A stretch of DNA of 64,000 nt. Source: Apricaphanius iberus. Taxonomy: Eukaryota; Chordata; Actinopteri; Cyprinodontiformes; Aphaniidae. This document shows, piece by piece, positions 9,366-21,622 of this stretch. Below the pieces are notes generated by a model. The model was not told where the DNA came from, searched no databases, and saw nothing but the letters and a program-made list of their open reading frames with translations. A program made the position numbers and the translations under genes. The DNA lies in contig JAPXFQ010001710.1 of the NCBI GenBank assembly GCA_028564705.1, forward strand, positions 1-64,000, read 5' to 3'. Numbering within the stretch: the first letter of the stretch is position 1; every line of letters starts with the position of its first letter.

Positions 9366-12300
9366 GCAACTTTATGCGTGCCTGTTTACAACAGGATTCT
9401 GCAAAAAAACATTTGAACCAGGTAAAGCTGCATTAACCCCGTTGTGTGAGGATTATTAATTGGTGTATATTAGATCGCAAGATACATCTTGCACTATATT
9501 TGCAGTTGCATGTTAGTCTTTTATTTTAAAGATTTAATATTTTATTCTGTTTGCTCAATACATTTTCAAACTAAAGTAAGGTCATGTTTGCTTTCTGTTT
9601 TAGTAGATTAAGATTAAAGTTTAATATAATACATTTAAATAAGTTTAAGATTTGGATGTATTTTTCAATGAGGTTATTTGAAAAATGAAAACTACTTTCG
9701 TTATATTGAATTTTTGCCATATCGCCCAGTTTATATCAAGTCGCGATCAGTGCGTTTCCATATATTAGGAGTCAATGGGAGCAGGAGTTTGCAGCCAGTA
9801 ATAAGGCATTATCTCCACCTAAATGCCTTCTATTAACCAGGTTTTTTATTAATTGTTAGCACTACTCCCCTCCAAGTTGAAAACATCTTGGAAGTGTTTA
9901 TCTGTTTTGTCCCGGGGTGAATGATGTTGAAGTTGGTTTCTGATTACCAGCTTATGATTCGTTCCAGTAGTACTTTTTGATAAGGGCATCTCAAAAGACA
10001 AAAAAAAAGATGGTCTCACTGCAACATGTTTTATATTTATTTCTATTTTTTCTGCTTATTTATTAATTTTCTATTTCAATTTCTATTTATTTTACAGACC
10101 TACTCAATGAGGATTGGGAGACCCCCCAAACTATGCACCTTAAGTAATGTGAGAATATAGGACTTCAGAGTGCAGCTCTCTATATATATAGGCTGAAATT
10201 AATATTAGATTCAGTTCACAATAAGAAAAGACTCTACTGCACTTGAGCAGCTCTAGTTCAAACCCTGCAATAGCTGTGCAGCTGCTGATGATGCTGGGCA
10301 TATAAATCACAGCATTGATGTTGGAACTGGAGCACCACTCTTGATATCCGTAATATTTGTTCTGTGTCCAGACGGCTACAGAGATATTGGTGTAGAGTAC
10401 AACAAAAGTCTTCTGTTGTACTCTGAGTTGAGAGGCCAGAGCCTTCACCTTCTACATCATCATTTATCTTGTGCTTTATTGCATTATATTGGAAGGATTT
10501 AAATGACATTGGTAACACAGCATAATGAAATACAGGGTTTGACAATGTAATGTAACCAGGGCGAGACAAATGTCTGTTTTAAGGTTATGCCCTTGTTCTC
10601 TACTGCATGTGGTAGATGCCTGAGGGACTTCAAATTGATTTGGAAGAACAAATATACTGTTCTTTTTCTGTTTTGTTTTTTTGTATCCAGCCCTGCTCTC
10701 CTGAATTATGTTGCTATTATTGTTCTTTTGAGCTGTATCCAAAATAATTTGCATAGGGTCAATACCAGTAACCAATAATACACATATTTTGTTTTTATCT
10801 ACTTTGCCTAATTCTTTGTTTTCTACTTCCTGTTCCAGTCTCTAATATTCCAGCCCTTCAGTCAGTTTTGCAGACTTGTTCCTCTGCCAGGTTAAAGACC
10901 TTTTATACAAAAGTAATATCGTCATGATAATAATGAATACATTTTTGTCTTCTATCTTCATCCCCCTTCATCTTGTTCACTTATTATGAAGATTAAATGA
11001 AACTATAAAAAGCCAGAAAAAAATGTATAGGCTCATGACCCTGCTAATATATTGAGTCATTTTGCTCTCAATTAAGCCATGGGAAGAGCCATTAACCATT
11101 TTGAGGAGAGGTGGCATGACATGGTTTTATTATTCTTTAGATTGGAAAAGTAATAAAAAACCCTTAAAATTATTTAGTACAACAAAATAAAATATTTTGT
11201 TTTCTTCAGATAGACCAACACAAAGTTTTGCAAAACTGGGAAAAAAGTAAAATTAAACTCAAAATTGTTGTCTATGTTGGAATATCTGCGGTATGCATTT
11301 GTATTCAGGGCCCCTGAGTCAATCATTTGTAAGACTACTTTTCCCTGCTCTAAAGCTTCAGCCTTTGGGATGGTTTTTCAGGTTAATAAAAAATTGTTAT
11401 CCCATTTGATCAGAGCACCTTCATATGTTTGCTAAGTCTTGTATATTGTTTATTGAAAAATGGAGACAGGACTTCCTATTGCTCTCTTTTTTCAGAGTTC
11501 CACACAGGCTTTTTCATGGGGCTGTTAAAGGAGAGGTACCTCATTTAAATGAATGTAGGCTGCGTGGGTATGATGCAAGGGCACAGAGAACACACAACGG
11601 GTCAGAGAACACACAGGGATATAAATACTCAAGGAAACAATTAAGAAAACTCAGGAGAGCTGGGGACAAATAAGGGCATAGGGACAGAAAGATAGTGAAA
11701 GACAACACACCATGTCATTACCACCTGGAAAACAGCAGCAACAGCAGACCTCTGAAGATGAGGGGGACCCACCACTACTTTGCAGATAGGAGACTGTCAG
11801 TTTGGTCGAGCGGCCGTGGAGACAAACATCCCAGAAGAATGGCCAGGAGACAAGAAGGCATTACTTTTAAAGGATTTTATTTGCAGTGGTCACCAATAAA
11901 ATTTTGAAAAGTCTGTTTATTTACGTTGTTCAAAGGACAAAAGTCTCTTTTTCAAACATTACATTAGAAGAATAAATCCTCATGCAAGCTGTTCCACTGC
12001 TTTGTTTTAGATGTAGGTTAATGTGTTAACTTAGGTTCGTGAGCAGGACAATGCCACGTATTAACTTTTCTCTCAGTAATCTAATCAGATTTGACTCACC
12101 TGGCATCTTACACCTGAGTCTGAACCCTAATTACTCTGCAATCTATTTTAACTCTGAGTACCTAGCGACCAGTGTCGCTCAGACTCTTATCTCGTAAACC
12201 CCTCCCTCCCCCGATCCTCTATCTTGTCTCAGTATTACATTTTAATTTTTTTACTATTCTTTCATCCCTTCCCTTCATCCCCTCCCTCATCCATTCACCC

Positions 12301-12678
12301 CTACATCCCCTCCCTCATCCATTCGTTCCTCCTGCATCCCTCATCCCTTCATCCCCTCATCCCTTCATCCCCTCCCTCATTTATTCCCCCTTCATCCCTT
12401 CCCTCATCCCTTCATTCTCTCTTCCCTTCATCCCTTTCCTCATCCCTTCATCCTTTCCTCCCCCCATCCCTTCATCCACTCTCATCCTAATTCTTACATC
12501 CCTCCATTCTCTTTTCCGCTCTTTCAAGTTCCAGTACTAATGTGTTTCTTTCAGGTTCTTTGTCTGGGGGGGTCCTGAGCAGGCTCGAGAAGAAGTAGAC
12601 GGACTTCTGAAGACTGCACCCCCACACAAAATCTTCAAGCCACCATCAGTGCATCTTTCCAGACACACCATCACTTGA
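9366..12678 (+). CDS. Candidate 3' end of an unidentified gene (three exons)
   Basis: Three small exons are compatible in splice phase: 9366-9421 (AG acceptor, CAG|GTAAAG donor), 10098-10143 (TTTTACAG acceptor, GTAATG donor) and 12555-12678 (TTTCTTTCAG acceptor, TGA stop at 12676). Joined, they read QLYACLFTTGFCKKTFEP, then DLLNEDWETPQTMHLK, then FFVWGGPEQAREEVDGLL and about 22 more residues. AATAAA follows 12 bases after the stop (12690-12695). I do not recognise the protein. No upstream exons were found before 9366, where transposon sequence lies. The last exon is the best supported; small exons can match by chance, so the join is tentative. Confidence 0.35.
12195..12535 (+). repeat. Pyrimidine minisatellite (CATCCCTTCATCCCCTCC type)
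   Basis: Tandem imperfect repeats of CATCCCTTC and CATCCCCTCCCTC over about 300 bases. The Ser/Pro/Leu/His frames here are low-complexity artefacts. It lies just upstream of the candidate exon at 12555 and would supply an unusually long pyrimidine tract. Confidence 0.85.
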
Positions 12679-12689
12679 AGCTTCTCGTC

Positions 12690-12695
12690 AATAAA
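12690..12695 (+). terminator. Polyadenylation signal AATAAA
   Basis: Canonical AATAAA 12 bases after the TGA of the candidate terminal exon at 12555-12678. Its closeness to the stop is part of the case for that exon. Confidence 0.4.
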
Positions 12696-12759
12696 CGCTC
12701 TAAGATAAAAAAACCTAATCTCTGTAGGTGTGGTCCATGCTAATGAAATCACTGGTGGA

Positions 12760-15700
12760 TTTAAACCGATTTTTCACACTATTTTTCTTTCTCATGCTAT
12801 GTGACTAAGTCTGACTGGGATAATTTTATACTGAGATATTTACAGTAATGGAACCCTGTTAAATCAAAATGTATTCAGTAAAATGCACAAATATCCAATG
12901 TTGTCCACTCACACTTGTTTTGGATGTTTTTTGGCTGCATTTCAGATATAAAGTCAAGGAAAGCCATCAGCAGTCAGCTCTTCTCTACCACTAGACCCAG
13001 TACTTGATTTGTAAATCAAATGATACAGGAACGCAAAGAGCGATGTTAGACCAGAGTTCACTAAGGCCAACACTGATACCGGGACGCGCACATACAACCA
13101 TGGGCGTCACTAGACTGAGGTCTCTGCTCCAGTGAACTCGTTAGCTGGAGGAGTAAATTATCGAACTGTGTGAAAGAAGGCGATGAAACAAGGACAGAAC
13201 ATTGTTATCTGAAACTAATCTGTAAAGTCACATAAAGCAGTTTAAGTAAAACTAAATCTAAAAATCTAAAAGCTCCAGTAAGCAGCCTGCTATTCTGTGA
13301 AAATTCCGGCATTATGCTGATTAGAGAAGAGTAAAAAATACAGTATTTGCTTGAAGTGAAATATTTCAATAAAAAAATACAGCCAATACATTATTTCTAA
13401 ATCCATTTTTATGATGTACTGTATTTTCTGATCCCTCTTTAAACACATTGTACATGTACTTCTGTCAGGTTAATTTCCCGCCAGTGGGAAGCAGACTGTT
13501 TTTACCAAACAAACTACCGGTTGAGTTGTGCTGTTGCATGCAGATGTTAGCTAAATGATGAGTTAATAAATGCATATACATGCTACTGGAGCATATTGCA
13601 AAATATTGAGAGAAAATGCTCTGTTTTTCTGTATAAACATTTTTTTTCCCAATTTAACTAGATAAATTTTACATCAAACAAAAACTGTTTAAATAGTTTA
13701 GAAATTAGTATTTTTCAGCATCTGAATCACAAATTAAGTAAAAGTTAATTTAACTAAATAAATAGGACAGTTCTGAGTTCCTGTTTCTTTGAGAAGCTTT
13801 GAGAGTAGAGGTATTGCCATCTTGGGCTGCAGCTGGGTAATATTTATTACTTATTCACACCTACACAACATCTCGTGAAAACACTGCATTGGTATTTATT
13901 AATTTCTTTTCTGTTATTAAGTCAACAATTCAGAAGATGGGGATATAAACTATTTTCTTTGTATTACATTTTTTCTAATGCTTACATAGGCTTCAGAAAT
14001 TTATTATAATCACTATTTGTATCACACTCCCAAATGAAATCTGCCAGAGAGGTTATATTTTTGCTGCTGTTTATCTGTTCATCTTTGTATGACTGAATGA
14101 ATGGATTATTGATCATAGTGTGGAAATTCATGTTAAGGCAGCACACACATAAAACAAAAACAAAAAATAAAGGGAGTGAAAAACACAGACAGTAAACTAT
14201 AGAGTAATGTGTTATAACTTAAAATAGAAAAAAAATAATAATAATTCAAAGCTGGTGAAAGATTTGCAATATCTAGGAAATGGCCCAAGGAACAAGTGAT
14301 TACATTTTGGGGATAAGGTATTATGAATGAATATATATTGTACTGAGGTTCTTGACAGAGGTCTAATCTCTCCTAGTTATGCTTTTCTAATTCTTTTTAA
14401 GATAATTTCTGTTTTTGGTTTGTTATATTTATGAGCAGTTACTGTCCAAACCTTATGCATGTGCTAATATTAAAGCCAAGGTGCTAGTGATCTGTTAAGT
14501 GACTGGATGCTCATTAACATTATATCTCCTGTTGTGTGTGTGCGGGTGTTAAAATGTATGAAATCACTAAATGTATGTTGACTGACTGGGCAGCTCTGTG
14601 GGTGCTCAGCACCCAGATCCAGAATTGCCCCCGGCTGTATCCATTACACAAAAAAAGTCACAAATAAGTCTACCAAACATTTAATGAAATACACCCCCTC
14701 TCAAAATAAAACAGTTCCAAGGACATGTGCCAGTAGGATCCGGCTCAAATTAAAACGTGACTAGGCCTAATTTCCTTCCCAATTGACTGGGAAGCTTAGG
14801 GTCTCCAGGAGGTACACAGAAACATGCAAGAATATCTTGAACTATTTATATTATGTAACATTATTGTCAAGATCTTTGGGTGTCCAAGAAAATGAAAAAT
14901 GTGACACATTTTTGTCACCACGTCAGGTGTTTGTTTACTTTATCACAGTATTGCGCATTCACATTAAATATAGGAGTAGGGTGGTGAAATACATGTTTCA
15001 TACAGACAAAGACAACTGAGCTAGTGTTGTGAGATTTTTCCACTCTAGGATCCGGTTTCAACAATGATTGTTAACGGTGTCCTGAAATTTGGGTTCCTTG
15101 TCAATGAGACACCTATTCAAATCATGCTTTGCTGCCACATCTGGTTTTATCTCCATGTATACCACCTTAGAATACGTCAAGAAACATTGATTCTAATTGA
15201 TCCTGCAACATAGCACTGAGACAAAACAACAGAAAATCTACCAACATCTACTATAAATAAAAAATATCATGGGCTGAATCTAAAAACAAAAATAATCTTG
15301 ATCTCATTTAGATCCTGTGAACATCAGACTGATGTTCCTTTTTTTAGCCAGAAAACACATTTTTTTGTGAGTGAAACAATGTTTCCCTCATTACTGCTAT
15401 CATGTCCATTTGACTTAATGAAGACCATTTTAAAATTGAGCAAATAGCACCACATTCCTGCCATCTGCAACTTCGAATCATGTTTTTAAAGACAAATACA
15501 GAAGTTTTTTATCTGTTCTGCTCTTTGACAGAGCAAATGAAAAGAAAACTCCCTGACATTTAAGTTAAAAACAGCCCACTGGCTGCCTTTCCATGCTACC
15601 TTGATTTGAGGCATTTGACCCTGTAGTAACTGAACGGATGCTTTTATGTTGTCAGTTATGCCATCAAATATAGATTGGTTACAGGTGAAAGCCTATGCTT

Positions 15701-16330
15701 GTTCTGCCATCACAGACAGAACATAATGTCAGTACTTGGACTGCAAAGGTCATCCTGTGATATATCATCACTATTACTGCTACATCAGAACCTATCGTTA
15801 CTAACAACTATTTTATTTAGCCTGCTGAAAAATGTAATACCTCAAAGCTAACAGAGTGTGAAACCTCAAGTTGATCCCTCTGAATATTAGGGTCACAGGT
15901 CACTCAGCAGAAAGAAGACACAGGACAAAAAGCCATACACACAACCACCCAAATATGATTCAGATTAACCCATTAATGTGATGAGGAGACGAGGTGTCCA
16001 CCGGCTAATGAGTCCCAGATTTAGGAGGAACAGTATGGTTTTGAGAGTGTGGTTTTATAGGAACACTGGACCAGCCCTAACCTTAACATTGACCTGTAGA
16101 TTACATGGAGTGTTTGCCCAACATGCCCTCCATGGGTTTAGTTGCAAAATAATGCAGGAGATAAACAGGCAGATTTGCCGTACTGATCTTTGTTGGTGAA
16201 GAGAGAGCTGTTCCAAAGGGCGAAGCTCTCTATTTACCAGTCGATCTACGTTTCCGACCTTATCCACGGTCACAAGCTCACAGTAGTAATTTAGAGAACA
16301 AGATCGCAAAAGTGACCGAGTAAGTTTCCT
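12760..16330. other. Non-coding interval, no gene seen
   Basis: AT-rich, mostly unique-looking sequence. Open frames are short and none matches a family I recognise. No clear splice-bounded exon was found. Confidence 0.5.
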
Positions 16331-16339
16331 CCTCAGGGT

Positions 16340-16595
16340 GTCTGGGCTCTCCCGAGAGATTGGGTGAGAAGCTTAGTCGGCTCTGGGAACTGGTTAGGAT
16401 GCCTCCTGGATGTCTCCCTGATAAGGCACCTGTCACTAGCCATTGGTAGGCTACTTGGTCTACTTAGATAGACCAAGCAGCCTACCATTGACGGCTTTGG
16501 ACTGTGAGAAGGGGGAAGAGAGGCATGTCCCACCAGGAGGAGACCCACTGGAAGACACAGGACCCACTGGAGGGTCCAGGCCTGGAAGTGATCTA
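16340..16595 (+). mobile_element. RTE-like LINE 3' fragment, degenerate, with hairpin insert
   Basis: The text GAGAAGCTTAGTCGGCTCTG, then GGTTAGGATGCCTCCTGGAT and later CATGTCCCACCAGGAGGAGA, follows the order of the C-terminal coding region of the RTE-like element at 52684-54423, with deletions. A 42-bp hairpin at 16445-16486 interrupts it. Confidence 0.6.
16445..16486. repeat. Short hairpin insertion
   Basis: Arms GGTAGGCTACTTGGTCTA and TAGACCAAGCAGCCTACC pair at 17 of 18 positions around a 6-base loop. It lies within the RTE-like fragment, where the parental text would be continuous, so it looks like an insertion. Confidence 0.7.
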
Positions 16596-17035
16596 AACAT
16601 AGAAAAAGTACAGCACAGTTGTAAACCAATCTATATGCAGAAATCCATCTAACCTAGAAATCCTTGTAAGGAACAAATCAGAAAACCAGCCAAGATACTA
16701 TTTTTTGTTCTGGAGGAACTGGAGAGATCTACAGGTCAGTTTGGATTATTCATTTACAGGATCCCCACCTAACTGCTGTACAGTGTACATGGTTTTAAAT
16801 GTATATCCAATTTACTCAAGGAAAAACTGCCCACTTGTGGATGTTTTGTAGAGCATGTGTAAAATATTCAGTTATTGCATATTTGATCTTAGCATTCACA
16901 AGAGTGAAAAGAAGGAAAAGGGTTTCCTCCACTGCTCTTAATTATTCTATATCATGCCCCTTTCAATTGAAATGCTTCTCTTCCACTACTATCCAATTCA
17001 TTATTTGTTGTTATTTCAACTGTTAACTTTTTATT

Positions 17036-17577
17036 CTCTCCACAGAAGCTATACCTGGTTCTGGTGCTCTGTGAGGCTGTGAGGCCTTGTTGGAGGGGGC
17101 ATCGCCTACAATGATGCTCCCAGTTACTGAACATTCTCTATATCCCTCTGCGTTTTCTGTTTTTACTTTTTTACCATAGAAATTACCTTTAATTCTGTTC
17201 TTTCCGTGTCTCTGCTCTGTCTTCTCAAACCCGGCCGCTCGTACTGAGTCGGGTCTTGATGTTTCTTGCTGTTAAAGCGGAGGTTTTCCTCTCCACTGTG
17301 GCTACATGCTTGCTCAGTGTGAGGGATTTCTGTGAAGTCAACGACAATGCAGGCAACTGTCTACAGTAACTACGCGTTCATTTCGGAGGAGTGAATGCTG
17401 TAGTTTAATAAATCAACATAATCTTCTTGGATTCCTTAAATAATAAGAAAAAATAAAAACATTTACTGACTGAATGTATGTACAATTTAACTGAAATAGG
17501 TTTTATTGTAAAGTGCCTTAAGATGCCATCTGTTATGAACTGGCGCTACATAAATAAACTGAAGTGAATTATTTAAA
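17036..17577 (+). mobile_element. LINE 3' UTR and tail (L2/CR1/Rex1-like family B)
   Basis: Contains the GGGGGCATCGCCTACAATGA segment, a CCTCTCCACTGTGGCTACAT block, and the terminal TGTAAAGTGCCTTAAGATGC ... GGCGCTACATAAATAAACTG tail. The same tail ends the coding LINE at 61288-63358 (reverse strand) and solo copies at 29942, 51105 and 63502. 5' truncated, with no coding part left. Confidence 0.75.
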
Positions 17578-17825
17578 TAAGCAGTTATAAGCATTTTTTA
17601 AAAAGGGGTCTCAAGGATTTACAGATTGTAGCTGTTTAGTTTATTACTTGTGACTTCAATGGGAAGAAGAAAGTCATAAGAAGTTCCGTTGGTTGGAGCT
17701 AACCTAGCATATTGCATGGAGTCACTGACTCGAAGCATTCACTCCTCCTGGAGAAGCATGTAACAATAGCTCAATGTTGTTTGCATTGTCCCATTGGCTT
17801 TACAGCAATTTTCTATACTGAGCAT

Positions 17826-17886
17826 TAGCAATTAGTTTTCTAAATACGTAACGCCAATACATGTATTCCGTTACTCCCCAACACTG
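17826..17886 (-). mobile_element. Possible DNA-transposon terminal fragment
   Basis: Read in reverse it begins CAGTGTTGGGGAGTAACGGA and continues with a TACATGTATTGGCG motif. I recognise this as a common fish repeat end. No partner end was found nearby. Confidence 0.35.
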
Positions 17887-17899
17887 CTGAGGATGCAGA

Positions 17900-19100
17900 T
17901 AAGCACTGATCAGAGAGATCTTTCTATGTTAACGCTGTTAAAAAGTTAGTGAAAGTAGTAGATTCTTAAGTGAGTTCATGCAAACATGCTTTGTGTGAAA
18001 AACAGATTCTGCACATTGCACTAAACAAACCATCTCACCACAACAAGATGTTAGAAGCATCATGCTGTGAGGATTATTTTCTTCCACAGGGAGAGGGAAC
18101 CTTATTTAAATTAAAGGAATGTTTAATGAACTGAGTCAGAGTGGCTGAATATGAATGTGTGCCACAGGTAAGTTTTTGCCATGACACAAATGTGAAAAAC
18201 TTCAAATGATATGGTATTTTATTATATACAATACTTCTATGTTATCTTTTGTAAAAAAAATGTTGCTAATTTTTGAAACTAATTATCTTTATGTTCTGGT
18301 AATAACTTATTGCACTCTTTTTTTATCTCTAAGTATTAAAATATTTTCCATCAGTTACACTCTCGATTCCAGATGCCTATGTTAATATACAGATCTACAC
18401 ACCTGCACAAAAGCTTGGGGAAGCAATTACCAGGGTGATTAGAGGGATTTCAAGCACAGCAACTTCCTCCCTTGACACAAAGACTGACATGACCTGAGAT
18501 CACCTAGCAAGATGTTTTAATCACCCAGCAGTGTGTCTTCATGTAAATCACAAAGGAAGATGTACTGACTCGCATCAGTAAATCTACAGCTGTTGAGTGA
18601 GCAAAGATGTTCTCAGAAAAGATTAAATCTCTTTGAACACTGACTGATGGTAGGGATAATACTGCTGTACCAGCCCAATAATGGCTTAAGTGTGTTAGAT
18701 GAACTCTAATGAACCAAATACACCTGTTCTACCGTTTGGATACCCAAACTGAAGGGTTGAATAAAAGCTTTTTAGCTAAAGTATTTACAGTATGTCTGTT
18801 AGTAAACAGACAGGAGGTTATTAGGTAAACCAGTCAAGAAAGGAAGATTGATCAAACTTCCCAACTCTAACACTATTCACCAATTGTCTGAGGTACCAGC
18901 AACAGGCCCCCAGCAGTAAATGTGAACTTTTCTAAAAAGTTCAGAATTGATTGTAAAAAGATATAAGACTGCTTTAGAAATTCCCCCAGACATTGATTGT
19001 AATACTCAAGAGAAATTAGGTCTTTTCTTTCTTTTATGTCATCTGCATGTTAGCAAAAGTGATTGTTAAGTCTCATGGGGCCTCGAGCAATGGTCATTAG
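17900..19100. other. Non-coding interval, nothing recognised
   Basis: No coding frame, repeat or RNA gene that I can support. Confidence 0.5.
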
Positions 19101-19104
19101 GGGC

Positions 19105-19545
19105 TCCTCAAACTAGACAAGGCGAGACAAATGTATTTGTATAGCACATTTTTAGCAACAAGACAATTCAAGGTGCTTTGGGTGATAGGTTAAAAAGTCA
19201 AAGCAGCAATAAAGTAACAATAAAAAACAGAACACACAACATAAAAACATGAGGGACATTAAAACATACTACTGCATGACATTCCAGTTATCAATTAATC
19301 AAAGGAAGGTCTAAAAAGAGGGGGGGGGGGGGGGACTCAGTGTTCCAGCAGCTTTGCAGTTTGGGAAAGTTTGTTCCAGATAAGAGGAGCATAGCAATTG
19401 AAAGCTGCTTCTCAATATGTATATGTAGTAGACTGGAGTTAGTTGACCTGAGTGGTCTGGGGATTTGGTGTAATGATAACAGATCTTGATAAAGTATTAA
19501 GTATATTCTCTGAGCTACAGGGATCCAGTGTAATGGTGCGTTCAC
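19105..19545 (-). mobile_element. LINE fragment, 3' part (L2-like), minus strand
   Basis: The tail-like TATTTGTATAGCACATTTTTAG ... AATTCAAGGTGCTTTGGGTG lies at the left. Further right, TTTGTTCCAGATAAGAGGAG and ATTCTCTGAGCTACAGGGAT correspond in reverse to the end of an L2-like ORF2, around its SLHWLPV motif. A G16 run at about 19321 interrupts it. 5' truncated and broken. Confidence 0.6.
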
Positions 19546-19609
19546 ACCGCCCATATCTTCAACGTCAAGAGTGGCAAAATTACATGTAAAGTCTATGGTT
19601 AAGGCAGTC

Positions 19610-20290
19610 AGTGTCATGGTTCGGCCCAAGCTCCTGACCCACATGCAGAACCACACCGAGACTGAATGACAATTCAAAGGGGTTTATTTAAATAAGAAAA
19701 TAAATAGTTCAGCTAGAGAACGTCGGGAACTGGTAGGCATCTGGAAACGGAGAGATTGGATTAGGAAGGAATGATGGCTAATGGAAATTAATTGGATTCC
19801 TGAATGTGTCAGTACTCACTGATCCGGGGGGATGTCTGATCCTGGAAGGAGTAAGTGAGGTTGCTGAGCGGAGACTGGGGCTTCCGGGGAGTACGGGAGG
19901 AGAAGGTGTGGCTGAGAGCGAGCAGGCAGGTAGAATGCTGCACAAGAAGCTGACTGTGATGGAGGTGAGTAATCCACTTGGAAAACAGCTGTCAAACTTG
20001 GAGGCTTGGACTGGTTGCTTCAAAAAACTCCATTCAAGAAAACCTGAAGACAACAAGAGGACTGAGAATCACAGGAGACCACGAGAAACTTGGATCTAGA
20101 AATACCTGGGAAACAGAGGCTTGGATGTACCGGTATGGTAACCATCAGGCGCTGAAGAGTTGTCAGCCAGCTCCTTATAAAGCACCAAACAGCTGATTGG
20201 GAACAGGTGGAAGCAATCAGCCTGTGCAGCAACTCAGTCACAGATCCTCTCTGAAAGAGAGGACTCGCTCCGGATACAAAACCTCACAGT
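19610..20290. repeat. Probable interspersed repeat, unclassified
   Basis: Starts near TCATGGTTCGGCCCAAGCTC and ends near a segment with GCTGATTGGGAACAGGTGGA. It is more GC-rich than its surroundings, with frames on both strands but no recognisable protein. I recall similar text as a common fish repeat; no second copy is clear in this window. Confidence 0.3.
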
Positions 20291-20299
20291 CAGACTTTG

Positions 20300-21560
20300 C
20301 CCAGATTATTTGTTTCATTTGATATTGTTTAGATACTAACATCCCTGAGATAATTATAATTTATAATGTTTACACGTCTTTTATTGTTAAAATTTGAACG
20401 GTTACTTTTGGTGTCAAACTAGTGACAAATATAAATGGTGAATAAACAAGTCATGCCATGTCAATGGACAGGTATAACACTCTCCTTTCTGTTCCATAAC
20501 CAAGCACTAAACAAAGAAGTATAGTTCAACCGGAAATTGACACTTTTAGCCCAATTGGGGGAGCAAGTTAGCTAGGTGGCTTATTAGCAGACAGTTATGT
20601 AGTTTCCATTTGTTTCTCCTGGACTTAACTCCAAAACCCTGGAAGGACACTGTTTCCTTTTTTCTTCTTCTTTTTTTTCCAAATATTGCTATGTTGATTG
20701 ATTTTTTTGGGTCAATTCCGAATAAAGATATAATAAAAAAATGTGTACTTTGAAACTTGTATTTTTAAAATGTGTGCAAGTTACATTACACTAGTTTCAA
20801 AATGTAGGTTACGAGTTACAAAACATGTTATAAGTTACAAGCCTTAAATAGAAAATACAAATTACAAAGCTAAAGTTCCAATTATAGCTCTATACTGGAC
20901 TGGATAGGGCACTATCCAAGTCATGTTTATTTACCATTTAATATCTCCACTCTGCCCCATTTCCATGCTTGTGAGATAATTAGCCAAAGAAAATAAATGG
21001 CATCATAAACCACTAACATGCCAAGTATCATTGCATCCAGTTATTTAAGTTTCCAAGCTGTGTGTTCTTTGGAATACTTTAGATAAGCTCTAGGTAGGAG
21101 TATTGTCAATAATTTGTCATGTTTAACAGAAAACATTTTGAATACTGAACTGCAAATAGAGTTTCACAGTAGTTTACAATAATCATTTAAAACTACCTCA
21201 AAGTATTCCTGTATTTATTATGAGCTGGATGTATGACTTCTTTTGTTGCACTTAAGGTTTCCCTTTAATTACAGTTTTAGCAGCCAATTTAACATTATTA
21301 AGATTCCTGTGTGGCTGTAATATTTAGTATTCCTTTCTCCAATAGATTCCTCCCTAAAACATTGACACCAAATAAAATGTTTTTGTTTGATTTTTGGAAC
21401 TTCTCTCTGTTGTACAGGTTGAGTTTAGGTCAGAGTCTAACGTTCTAATCAGCATGACCATGATCTAGAAGGTCCTTTTTGATGTCACAGATGTTAGAAT
21501 TCTACATTCTATTTCAATTCAGTAATCGTTCAGAGATCAGAGAGTTACACAACACCACAA
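20300..21560. other. Intergenic / possible kinase promoter region
   Basis: No coding frame. The last few hundred bases should include the promoter and 5' UTR of the kinase gene at 21623, but I see no confident TATA box or CpG island. Confidence 0.4.
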
Positions 21561-21570
21561 GAGTTCAAAA

Positions 21571-21612
21571 ATGCCATCACTTGTAGCTCAGCTGATTGAC
21601 CCGGAAATCTAA
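21571..21612 (+). promoter_or_regulatory. Upstream ORF of the kinase gene
   Basis: ATG at 21571 opens a 13-codon frame that stops with TAA at 21610-21612, 10 bases before the predicted kinase start at 21623. If it is in the mRNA it could reduce initiation at the main start. Whether the 5' UTR includes it cannot be told from sequence. Confidence 0.4.
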
Positions 21613-21622
21613 AAAAACAGAG

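Noticed and set aside
12172..12540. 122-codon Pro/Ser/Leu/His frame
   Set aside because: Low-complexity translation of the pyrimidine minisatellite.
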